From positions 1 through 64,000 of IMG/VR virus record IMGVR_UViG_3300042898_006156: DNA of 64,000 bases; one strand, written 5' to 3'. Below are positions 6,278-13,710 of the stretch, one piece after another (position 1 is the first letter of the stretch; every line of letters begins with the position of its first letter). A model generated the notes under the pieces. The model was not told the origin of the DNA. It saw only the letters and a list, made by a program, of their open reading frames with translations, and searched no databases. Source of the stretch: a virus. A program made the position numbers and the translations under genes.

Positions 6278-6736
6278 TTAGTTAATTGGTGTATATGATC
6301 TCATAATTCGTCTTTTTATTTCATCATATCTTTTTTGATCTCTTGGACTAAGCATAGAATCTTCAATCATGGTATCTAATTCGTCAAAGACATTTTCTAA
6401 ATCACTTACTCTTGGCTTATTATAATCTTTAGCGTGATGACTTAAAATATCATCAGCTCTATTGCTTGTACCCATTGGATCAAGCATATCGCTTACTTGC
6501 ATCATATCACTATCTAATTCTTCACGCATGGAAGGTTCACGTTTAGTTTCATATTCGTCATCATCACCATCTGGATCGCCATATGGGAAATAGTCTTCCA
6601 TATTGTATTCATCGTTTTCGTCCATAGCAATCTTGGACATAACTTTGGTTACTGTGTTCGCTTCGTTGTAGAGGCCATTGTTGTCGAGTTCATTTGCAAT
6701 CTTGTTTAGGGATGCTACGATTTGTCTTTTATTCAT
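6278..6736 (-). CDS. Tagged hypothetical protein, 152 aa
   Basis: Begins MNKRQIVASLNKIANELDNN and continues GLYNEANTVTKVMSKIA, almost the same tag as the neighbour at 6207. The tag is followed by a very acidic linker (about residues 38-60, MDENDEYNMEDYFPYGDPDGDDDEY) and a helical C-terminus (NVFDELDTMIEDSMLSPRDQKRYDEIKRRIM). No family recognised. AAAGGAAA precedes the ATG by seven bases. Confidence 0.75.
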   Translation of the reverse strand: MNKRQIVASLNKIANELDNNGLYNEANTVTKVMSKIAMDENDEYNMEDYFPYGDPDGDDDEYETKREPSMREELDSDMMQVSDMLDPMGTSNRADDILSHHAKDYNKPRVSDLENVFDELDTMIEDSMLSPRDQKRYDEIKRRIMRSYTPIN

Positions 6737-6806
6737 ATTTTTTCCTTTTGCAGGGTGATATCATATTTTTACAACTCCTAATGTTTTTTTCCTTTTTACG
6801 AGCCTT

Positions 6807-7040
6807 ATGTATTATTTCAAAGCTATGGAATCACTGACAGAATTCAAAGATTATATTTTAGATAATCTGGGAGAAGAAATCTTTTTTGGAAATATGGAAT
6901 TTTACTATATTTTAGGCTCAAATTATTACTTGAAGATATATGAAGTGGATTTAGACGAATTTGGTTTTCCTGCGCCGATATGGAAAGGATGTTTCGGTAC
7001 AAATATAAGTGTGTTGATTAAAGAATGGAATGGAGAATAA
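6807..7040 (+). CDS. Hypothetical protein, 77 aa
   Basis: Starts MYYFKAMESLTEF; a second ATG at 6825 is also possible. Aromatic-rich, mixed alpha/beta, no motif recognised. First of three overlapping plus-strand genes. Confidence 0.6.
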   Translation: MYYFKAMESLTEFKDYILDNLGEEIFFGNMEFYYILGSNYYLKIYEVDLDEFGFPAPIWKGCFGTNISVLIKEWNGE

Positions 7041-7041
7041 T

Positions 7042-7455
7042 ATGATTTATCTTTTAGTTGTTCCAGTGGTTATTTCAATGGTTTTTATTTGGCTTTATAT
7101 GTCTTCTTTAGATAATAATAAATCTTTGATGAGATTGAATAAAAGTCTTGATGATGAAATTACAAGTTACAAGAGTGCTCAAAGTAATATGTTGGTTAAG
7201 ATTAGTAAATTAACTAGTGTGTCAGAAGATAATAAAGAAGAGATCAAAAGATTATTATCTGAAATTGAAGTGCATAATTTTAAAGTTGGCAGTAAAGTGA
7301 AATGGTTGGATAGAAGTGGAGAAGAAGAATTTGGTATTGTTTGTGATGATTTCTTTTCTGATAAGAAGCATTTTGTAGTTGTTCGTGGTGTAAAGAATGG
7401 CAAGGTTTCTGGTCGTTATTTTACAATTAGTGCGGAGAAAATAGTTTCCGAATGA
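7042..7455 (+). CDS. Membrane-anchored coiled-coil protein, 137 aa
   Basis: The start at 7042 lies six bases after GGAG. Residues about 3-21 (YLLVVPVVISMVFIWLYM) form one membrane helix, followed by a K/E-rich coiled coil (about 25-75) and a C-terminal beta domain (VGSKVKWLDRSGEEEFGIV...VVVRGVKNGKVSGRYFTI) that resembles an SH3/KOW-type fold. Function unknown; topology suggests a cytoplasmic domain tethered to the membrane. Confidence 0.65.
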   Translation: MIYLLVVPVVISMVFIWLYMSSLDNNKSLMRLNKSLDDEITSYKSAQSNMLVKISKLTSVSEDNKEEIKRLLSEIEVHNFKVGSKVKWLDRSGEEEFGIVCDDFFSDKKHFVVVRGVKNGKVSGRYFTISAEKIVSE

Positions 7456-7694
7456 GATTAGTCTTTGCAATTCAATTATATTTTTATTTCGTATGGGCTT
7501 TAGGTAGTGAAGATATAATTGAATGGTTTCTTTATGCTTTATTGATGTGGACTTCTACATATTATTTGCATAGATATAACTGGGAAAAAAGAAAGAGCTA
7601 TAGAATGGCTATAGCTCTTTACAGTACGATGATTTATTGTTTTATATTTTTGTGTAGATTCGTTTCACTCGTCGGGAATAATATCGCTTTCTAA
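7452..7694 (+). CDS. Membrane protein, 80 aa
   Basis: Three hydrophobic segments (LVFAIQLYFYFVWAL, IIEWFLYALLMWTSTYYL, MAIALYSTMIYCFIFLCRF). Overlaps the previous gene by four bases. Its 3' half contains a 12-base inverted repeat that reads as the terminator of the opposing operon, and its last 30 bases overlap the 3' end of the minus-strand gene at 7665. Confidence 0.6.
   Translation: MRLVFAIQLYFYFVWALGSEDIIEWFLYALLMWTSTYYLHRYNWEKRKSYRMAIALYSTMIYCFIFLCRFVSLVGNNIAF
7592..7620 (-). terminator. Terminator embedded in an opposing gene
   Basis: AAAGAGCTATAG, five-base loop, CTATAGCTCTTT; on the minus strand it is followed by CTTTTTT. It lies 45 bases behind the minus-strand stop at 7665 but inside the plus-strand coding sequence at 7452-7694. 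Confidence 0.65.
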
Positions 7695-8123
7695 GTTTTG
7701 TATTTTCTTTTGTTGTTCTCTTTGAGCGTCATGTGCATTTGCTATTGATATTTGAAATTTGTCTATAAATTCTATTGTTTTCATAATAGAAGCTTTTACA
7801 TCTTCTAAATTTTGATAATTATTATTTCCAGATTTTGTTGGTAAATCTATTGGTGATGTTGATTCTATGTTATTAAGTTCTTGCATCAATTGGTTGTAGT
7901 CAAATGGGCGAGAAGATACATCACCATCGTTTTCTAATATATTTGTTTGTTTGAGTAATCTTGTTAGTGTTCTTTCATCAAAATAATTATATAAAGCCCT
8001 AATGCCATCTTCTAGATCTTGTTTATATTGTATGGCCATAAGTAAAATGGATGCTACTTTATCTGCAGCTTTATATTGGCCATTTTTGTCTAATTTTTGG
8101 GCTATTCTTACTAATTTATTCAT
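7665..8123 (-). CDS. Tagged hypothetical protein, 152 aa
   Basis: Begins MNKLVRIAQKLDKNGQYKAAD and then KVASILLMAI, the clearest copy of the tag pattern IAxxLDxxGxYxxAD. The remaining sequence is helical and polar, ending EQQKKIQNLESDIIPDE. No catalytic motif. Its start overlaps the upstream gene (8116), so it is the last gene of a unit of at least three tagged genes. Confidence 0.75.
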   Translation of the reverse strand: MNKLVRIAQKLDKNGQYKAADKVASILLMAIQYKQDLEDGIRALYNYFDERTLTRLLKQTNILENDGDVSSRPFDYNQLMQELNNIESTSPIDLPTKSGNNNYQNLEDVKASIMKTIEFIDKFQISIANAHDAQREQQKKIQNLESDIIPDE

Positions 8124-8460
8124 ATCTTCTTGGTTCTAATTGAGTCTCTATAATATCTTCAGGAAAACCTTTTTCAATTTCTTCTAAAATTTCTGTGAAT
8201 GTTTTATCTTGTTCAATATTTTTATGTGAATATAAGCCTTTTTTAGCTAGTTGGACCTCTATTGGATCGCTTGGGTTGCCTTTTCTCACTGATGAGAAAA
8301 GATCTTCAAAATTCTTAGGATCGATTGTTTTGTGATGTTTTGAAAGGCCATCTTGTAATGATTTATAAAGTTCGCCTTTTCTCACTTCTTCCAATTGTAC
8401 TTCTTGTTGTTCCAATCTTTCTTTTTGTTGGAGAAGCGCTGTTTTTATAAATTTACTCAT
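8116..8460 (-). CDS. Hypothetical protein, 114 aa, helical
   Basis: Begins MSKFIKTALLQQKERLEQQEVQ, a shortened version of the tag (K-F-I-K-T-A) running into a coiled coil. It contains KGNPSDPIEVQLAKKGLYS and a C-terminal repeat-like EEIEKGFPEDIIETQLEPRR, two related segments around the proline. No family recognised. Overlaps genes on both sides. Confidence 0.7.
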   Translation of the reverse strand: MSKFIKTALLQQKERLEQQEVQLEEVRKGELYKSLQDGLSKHHKTIDPKNFEDLFSSVRKGNPSDPIEVQLAKKGLYSHKNIEQDKTFTEILEEIEKGFPEDIIETQLEPRRYE

Positions 8461-8852
8461 TTTAATTTTTCCTCTCTAGATGCTTCAAAATCAAACATTT
8501 CTTGGTCGTCTCTAGTCCAAGATTTACCTGTTGGACCCACTCTTCTTGGTCTAATTACTGGAACCTCTGCATTTGGGTCTATTCTTTTTGCATAATTGAT
8601 TGCATGTTGTAGGTTATTGAAATACTGAAATTCACCATTTATTTTATAACCGAGTCTTCTTTCGAAATTACCATTAGCACGAGTTATAATTACAACTGGT
8701 TTTCCATCAAATTGGACTTCTACTGTTGCTCTATCGCCTCTAGCAGCAATCTTTTTCATTACATCGGTTAAATTACTAGCTTCTTTGTGCATACCTATAG
8801 CTTCTAATTCTTCGCAAATTGTGTTGATTGATTCTAATACTGTTTTATTCAT
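8457..8852 (-). CDS. Tagged hypothetical protein, 131 aa
   Basis: The tag at residues 1-35 (MNKTVLESINTICEELEAIG, MHKEASNLTDVMKKIA) is followed by a beta-rich domain (ATVEVQFDGKPVVIITRANGNFERRLGYKINGEFQYF) and a basic segment RPRRVGPTGKSW. No family named. First gene of the unit 8852-7665. Confidence 0.75.
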   Translation of the reverse strand: MNKTVLESINTICEELEAIGMHKEASNLTDVMKKIAARGDRATVEVQFDGKPVVIITRANGNFERRLGYKINGEFQYFNNLQHAINYAKRIDPNAEVPVIRPRRVGPTGKSWTRDDQEMFDFEASREEKLK

Positions 8853-8898
8853 TTGTCTTCATCATAGATTGTAATATTATATATATTGAAAGATCTAA

Positions 8899-9057
8899 TT
8901 ATTTTCCCCTACTTCCACTTCTTCTAATAGATGGTTTCAGCGCATTTGACTGAGCTTTTTCATTCTTATTATCTATGGATGTTTTTGCGCCACTTTTATC
9001 TGTATTTTGGAATTTATTCAATAGCGCTTCTTGTTCAGGAGATAATTTCTTTTTCAT
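8899..9057 (-). CDS. Small basic protein, 52 aa
   Basis: Starts MKKKLSPEQEALLNKFQNTD and ends RRSGSRGK. Polar and probably disordered. TATAAT ends six bases before the ATG (9064-9069), supporting a leaderless transcript. No function recognised. Confidence 0.55.
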   Translation of the reverse strand: MKKKLSPEQEALLNKFQNTDKSGAKTSIDNKNEKAQSNALKPSIRRSGSRGK

Positions 9058-9179
9058 ATTACTATTATAAAGTTTTCATTGCTTGTGTTCCTACTTATTA
9101 AGAAACATTATTTATTACTTAATATTTCCTCACCTATTTAGTGGAATAATATAAACAAGATTTCTAAAAGGAAACTAAT

Positions 9180-10145
9180 ATGAAAAAAGCGTTTACTCTT
9201 ATTGAATTACTCGTTGTCATTGCAATCATCGCTATTTTAGCTGCAATCCTCTTCCCTGTTTTTGCCCAGGCTCGTGATAAGGCTCGTTCTTCTTCCTGCT
9301 TATCTAATGAGAAACAAATTGGTCTTGGTCTTATGATGTATACACAAGACTATGATGAGACTTATCCAACTGCATATATGTACAAGAACAACACTGCTAC
9401 TACTAATGGTGGAAGTACAGGTGGATATGTTCACTATTCAGCTATGATACATCCTTATATCAAGAACGATAAGGTTTGGGTATGTCCATCTGATAAGTTA
9501 GGTGGAATAGCTCCAGACAATGCTCCTTGCTTACCTTGGACTGATACAAACACTATGGGATGTGAAGCTCAAGTACCACGCTTGTCTTACATTCCTAATT
9601 CAGCTGTTCTGCCACGAAAAAGAGGCCCACAAGATGCGCCAAGCGTTGTATCAATTGCTGCTGTAGATTTCCCAGCTGACGTTATTGCAATTGCTGAATC
9701 TACTAATCACTTGAGCTGTATTTTCTTAGGTAGTTCTGGACAGCTTAATGTTGAGAGAAGAAATAAATCTCATAGACCAACAAACGCTATGATGAGAACA
9801 ATTAGTGGCGGACAGTGGGCAGGGCAAAACGTGGCAGACGCTACAGGACCAATTTTTGCAATTACCAAGGCTGCTGCTGAAAGTGCTGAAGGTTGGGGTG
9901 GTCCATCTGATTCCGGCGTTACGAATGGTACTGGCTGTCGATCAGTTGCTGCAGACGGTGGATTACATATTAGATTTATGGAACCAGGTCGTCATACAGG
10001 TGGAAGCAATTATGTCTTCGCTGATGGCCACGCAAAGTTCTTTAGATTTGAAACCACAATCAATCCAAACAATTTCCTCTGGGGGAAAACTTATTATCCA
10101 ACAGGTCAGGCAATTCTTGATCAACTTGGAAATCCAGTCCGATAA
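9180..10145 (+). CDS. Pseudopilin-like protein, FTLIE start and H-x9-DG tail
   Basis: 321 aa. Residues 1-30 are a type IV pilin/pseudopilin signal ([20 protein letters not shown]); the residue before Phe is Ala rather than the usual Gly. It continues [19 protein letters not shown] and ends with [12 protein letters not shown], the H-x9-DG motif that closes a large pilin-like family of Planctomycetes, Armatimonadota and relatives. It should sit in the inner membrane and be processed by the host prepilin peptidase. AAAGGAAA precedes the ATG and a terminator follows, so it is monocistronic. Such a gene is unexpected in a phage and was probably taken from a host; it could decoy or alter pilus-dependent adsorption. 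Confidence 0.85.
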   Translation: MKKAFTLIELLVVIAIIAILAAILFPVFAQARDKARSSSCLSNEKQIGLGLMMYTQDYDETYPTAYMYKNNTATTNGGSTGGYVHYSAMIHPYIKNDKVWVCPSDKLGGIAPDNAPCLPWTDTNTMGCEAQVPRLSYIPNSAVLPRKRGPQDAPSVVSIAAVDFPADVIAIAESTNHLSCIFLGSSGQLNVERRNKSHRPTNAMMRTISGGQWAGQNVADATGPIFAITKAAAESAEGWGGPSDSGVTNGTGCRSVAADGGLHIRFMEPGRHTGGSNYVFADGHAKFFRFETTINPNNFLWGKTYYPTGQAILDQLGNPVR

Positions 10146-10150
10146 TCTTA

Positions 10151-10182
10151 AAAAAAGATCTACGAAAGTAGATCTTTTTTTT
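10151..10182 (+). terminator. Intrinsic terminator
   Basis: AAAAAAGATCTAC, GAAA loop, GTAGATCTTTTTTTT directly after the pseudopilin stop. Confidence 0.9.
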
Positions 10183-10262
10183 CTTATAGATCTATCTTAA
10201 TCTTTCTTTCATTTATTGAACATATAATACTATTGTTCGTCTAATCAACAGAGGTAAAAATT

Positions 10263-10574
10263 ATGAATAAAGTACTCGTTTCTCTTGCAGCTTCTTTGGC
10301 TGTCCTTGGTGTTGTTTTCGCACAGGTTCCAGGTGGTTTTCAGGAAGCTCCACGTCCAGGGCAAGTTCCATTTCCTCTTGGACAGGTTGGTGGAATGAAA
10401 ACAGGTGGTGGAAGTGTTGCTGCTTCTGGCAATTTTGTTTATGTTCTTTCTGGCAACACTCTTTATCAATTTAGTGTTGATGGTTTGAAGCTTGTGGCAA
10501 AGACTACTCTTCCACTTTCAGATCGTGGTCAGGGTGGTCGTGGGCAAGGTCGTCCTGATGGTGTTCAAAAGTAA
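10263..10574 (+). CDS. Small secreted protein, 103 aa
   Basis: A Sec signal peptide (MNKVLVSLAASLAVLGVVFA, cut before QVPGG) is followed by a proline/glycine-rich stretch, one beta-propeller-like strand set (SVAASGNFVYVLSGNTLYQF) and a tail rich in G, R and Q (DRGQGGRGQGRP). The codon use (more GC) and style resemble bacterial exported proteins rather than the neighbouring phage genes. AGAGGT is well placed before the ATG. It lies next to the pseudopilin; both look host-derived. Confidence 0.75.
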   Translation: MNKVLVSLAASLAVLGVVFAQVPGGFQEAPRPGQVPFPLGQVGGMKTGGGSVAASGNFVYVLSGNTLYQFSVDGLKLVAKTTLPLSDRGQGGRGQGRPDGVQK

Positions 10575-10590
10575 TAGAAGCAGACCAACA

Positions 10591-10637
10591 AACACAAAAA
10601 CAGGGGCTTTGAAAAAGCAGCCCCTGTTTTTGTGTTT
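10591..10637 (+). terminator. Strong intrinsic terminator
   Basis: AACACAAAAACAGGGGCT and its complement AGCCCCTGTTTTTGTGTT, 16 bases after the stop at 10574. Confidence 0.85.
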
Positions 10638-10686
10638 TGGGATGCGAAATAGGAAACTGTATACTAAATAATGGAATAAAAAAGAT

Positions 10687-13600
10687 ATGAAAAGGTATAG
10701 TTTTAGGATCATCACAGCTGGCATAAAAGAAGATATTTTGGGAATTTGTAATTTTCTGAATAAAGATGCAGAATATTATCAAGACTTAAGAGAAACAGTA
10801 AAGCAATATGATCAAAAGTATCAAGTATTTGCTGCTTGGTTATTGGCCCGTAATATTGAACCAAATGAATATATTGAAGCTATACAAAAATATATTGACT
10901 CAAGAAGAATTACTAAATTTTCAGTTGGCGCAAAAGCTGTCAAAATAAACGATGAAGTTTTTGATGATGCAATTAAACTAACAGAATATATCCACGCTCA
11001 ATTTCCTATTTTGCAAGCTGAAAAACAGGCTGAAAATACTGAAATTGAAGATGTTCCTGTTGTAGCAAATAAAGATAATTCCATTAAGATATTTGAGATA
11101 AATGATGCCAACGATGGTAGAAGATTAGTTGGTGATGATACAAGCTGGTGTATCGGCTATAAAGGCCCAAATAATATGTGGCAATCTTATAGAGATAGTC
11201 ATGATGCTTCTTTTTTTGTTGTTGTTGATAATAATCCTCCTACAGAAAATCAAAGAAAAGTTGCAATTGATTTTGCTTCAAGTAATGTTTTATTAACAGA
11301 CATTCCAAATGTTACAGGACATCAACTTTCAAATGGATGGGATTGGGATAAGTATTCTGAATATTTATCTAGCAAGGGAATAAATTTACAAGCAACAAGG
11401 CCAAATCCTGAAACTGGTCAAGAAGAATTAATTCTCAAGAACAAACCCAAAACTACAGAAGAAAGATTACAAAATGGCACATTCAATTATATAGCTGCTT
11501 TGGGTGTGGAAGATATTCTTTTATGGCAATCTGGAAAATCTAAAGTCAATGGTGAAGATAGAGACATAGAAAGAATAGATAAAAATAGTTTAGATATTAT
11601 AGAAGAGATTTCAAGTAGATCTGGTATTGCGTACATCCTTAATAACCCTGATGCTAAATTCTATACTTCAAGATGGATGGGATTAGGCAAACGTGTAAAA
11701 GATGAAGTTTTAGAATATTTATCTAGAAGTGTTGGTGGTGAAGATTTGTTGATGAAATATGTCAACACTGGGTTGGGAATTCCTGAAACGCAATATCAAT
11801 TTATTAGAAAAAACAAAAATTTACTTACTTCATACTTGAGAAGTCTAATTATAGGCGGTAGAAATTTTAGTCCTGCTATGCAAATTGATTTAATGAACTT
11901 AAATAGAAAAGATTTATTTAAACAATTAATTGAAAAACAGGGTGGTATTTCTGAATTTGCTAAACCAACCTTAGAAGAAAAACCAGATTTTTTGAGAATT
12001 TATCTTGAAACTTTGATTGAAAATAACAATTTACAAACTGGTATGCGAGCTGACCTTTCTGATGCAGATTTATTATTAAAGTTAAACGACAGAGATTTAT
12101 TGATAAAATATATTAGCACTGTAAAAACTTTTGTTCCAAATGGTGTACGAAATTTTATTTTCGAAGATCCTAAATTTCCTGAATTATATTTATTATATGC
12201 AAAAAATAGATTGACAGATGATAATTTAGTAGATTACACTTCGGCTTTTGACAAACAAGATTTAAAAAATGTCGTATTGCAATCAGGGGATAAATCACTT
12301 ATCAAAGAAGTGGCTATGGCAACTGGTTTCAATGAAGAAGATTTTGAAAAAGCAAAAGAACTTGGGGTATTGGAAGAAGTAAAGTATTCAATATTATGTC
12401 CAAAACCTTCCGAAAAAATTGCTAAATATTACAATCCTAACGATCCATTTGATCTTTCGTTAATTGCCCAAATTAAAGATGTAGATGTTTTACGTGAATT
12501 TTCTCTTAATAACTTTGATGAATATAGTGAAACTTATCATAATGATTGGAGTAATAATCCAACCATAAATTTTGCATTTGATCTTAAAGAACACGAACAA
12601 ACAATCAAAAAAGATGCTCATTATGCATACAAAGATAGACCAGAAGAAATTGTTCCTAATAATGCAAATCAAACTTTATTATGGGCTATTTATAATGATG
12701 GCAAATTATTTAAGAAATTTGAAGAATTAGAGATGAGTGATGAAGCAAAAGAAAATTTCAGAGATGCAATCCAAGAATTTCAAAATGCAATACAAGATAT
12801 AAATTTTTGGAAAAATTTCTTTAAGAATATAGATCATTTTGCTGATTGGATAGGTAGTGAACTTAATTTTAATGAAAATGATTTTGCAAACATTTTAAAG
12901 TTTATTCCACAAGAATTTTTAGAAGATCCAGAAATTAAAGAATTTTTGCAGAGAAATATGAACAGCATTTCTACTAAGAATTTTATGAATAATATAGACA
13001 TTGAAAAAACACCTTGGCTATATGAAGACTATATAAATCAATTTGTAGATGGTGAAAGAAATGTAAGATCTGAATTTTACAGAGTATTATATCGTGGTAG
13101 AAGTTATGCATTTGAATTCCTTTCAAAAATACTTGAAAAAAGAAAATTTAGTGATGAAGAAATTGATTCATTTAACAACTTTACACCAGATATTATGTTA
13201 GAATTTTTGGATATATATACACATCATTATCCAGAAGTAAAAGAAGATCCAAATTTTTATAATTTAGGAATATTTAGTTATTTTAGAAATCGTCCAAATT
13301 TAAATCATCAATTACATTTATTGAGAAATTATCCTAAATATTTTGAAACGAGAATTTTAGAGAGAGATGTTTATGTGGATATATTGCCAGAAATAAGGGC
13401 AGCATTAGTTCATATGTATCCTAACCTTGCTCCGAAAATTCTTGCATATGAAAGACAATCAAAATATGGCCCTGGATATTTTGATGAAGAAGCTGGCCAA
13501 GTGATGAAAGGAAAAAGACCAACACCGCCTGGGACACAAGAAGAATTACCTGATCCATTTGCGTCAGAAGAACCTGAAGAAGATGAAGAAGAAGAACCTA

Positions 13601-13710
13601 TCACTGCTTTTGTAAAATCTATGGTGAAAATAGCTCAGAAATTAGATTTTAATTATCAATACAAGTTAGCAGATAAGTTTACACATATATTGAGAAAATA
13701 CAATGTTTAA
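10687..13710 (+). CDS. Giant PcfJ-related protein with C-terminal tag, copy 1
   Basis: 1007 aa. Residues about 20-70 form a helical domain (QDLRETVKQYDQKYQVFAAWLLARN). At about 150-225 is DDTSWCIGYKGPNNMWQSYRD...FFVVVDNNPP...RKVAIDF, the core seen in PcfJ-like phage and plasmid proteins (WCI...Y...YR). A long, probably repetitive helical middle follows, then an acidic region (about 945-975), and the chain ends FVKSMVKIAQKLDFNYQYKLAD. That tail is the tag found at the N-terminus of other proteins here. It is a paralogue of the next gene, which it overlaps by eight bases. Function unknown. Confidence 0.75.
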   Translation: MKRYSFRIITAGIKEDILGICNFLNKDAEYYQDLRETVKQYDQKYQVFAAWLLARNIEPNEYIEAIQKYIDSRRITKFSVGAKAVKINDEVFDDAIKLTEYIHAQFPILQAEKQAENTEIEDVPVVANKDNSIKIFEINDANDGRRLVGDDTSWCIGYKGPNNMWQSYRDSHDASFFVVVDNNPPTENQRKVAIDFASSNVLLTDIPNVTGHQLSNGWDWDKYSEYLSSKGINLQATRPNPETGQEELILKNKPKTTEERLQNGTFNYIAALGVEDILLWQSGKSKVNGEDRDIERIDKNSLDIIEEISSRSGIAYILNNPDAKFYTSRWMGLGKRVKDEVLEYLSRSVGGEDLLMKYVNTGLGIPETQYQFIRKNKNLLTSYLRSLIIGGRNFSPAMQIDLMNLNRKDLFKQLIEKQGGISEFAKPTLEEKPDFLRIYLETLIENNNLQTGMRADLSDADLLLKLNDRDLLIKYISTVKTFVPNGVRNFIFEDPKFPELYLLYAKNRLTDDNLVDYTSAFDKQDLKNVVLQSGDKSLIKEVAMATGFNEEDFEKAKELGVLEEVKYSILCPKPSEKIAKYYNPNDPFDLSLIAQIKDVDVLREFSLNNFDEYSETYHNDWSNNPTINFAFDLKEHEQTIKKDAHYAYKDRPEEIVPNNANQTLLWAIYNDGKLFKKFEELEMSDEAKENFRDAIQEFQNAIQDINFWKNFFKNIDHFADWIGSELNFNENDFANILKFIPQEFLEDPEIKEFLQRNMNSISTKNFMNNIDIEKTPWLYEDYINQFVDGERNVRSEFYRVLYRGRSYAFEFLSKILEKRKFSDEEIDSFNNFTPDIMLEFLDIYTHHYPEVKEDPNFYNLGIFSYFRNRPNLNHQLHLLRNYPKYFETRILERDVYVDILPEIRAALVHMYPNLAPKILAYERQSKYGPGYFDEEAGQVMKGKRPTPPGTQEELPDPFASEEPEEDEEEEPITAFVKSMVKIAQKLDFNYQYKLADKFTHILRKYNV

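Noticed and set aside
9805-10200. A 131-residue frame inside the pseudopilin gene
   Set aside because: Same strand, different frame, wholly shadowed by a gene with clear domains; low-complexity leucine-rich translation.
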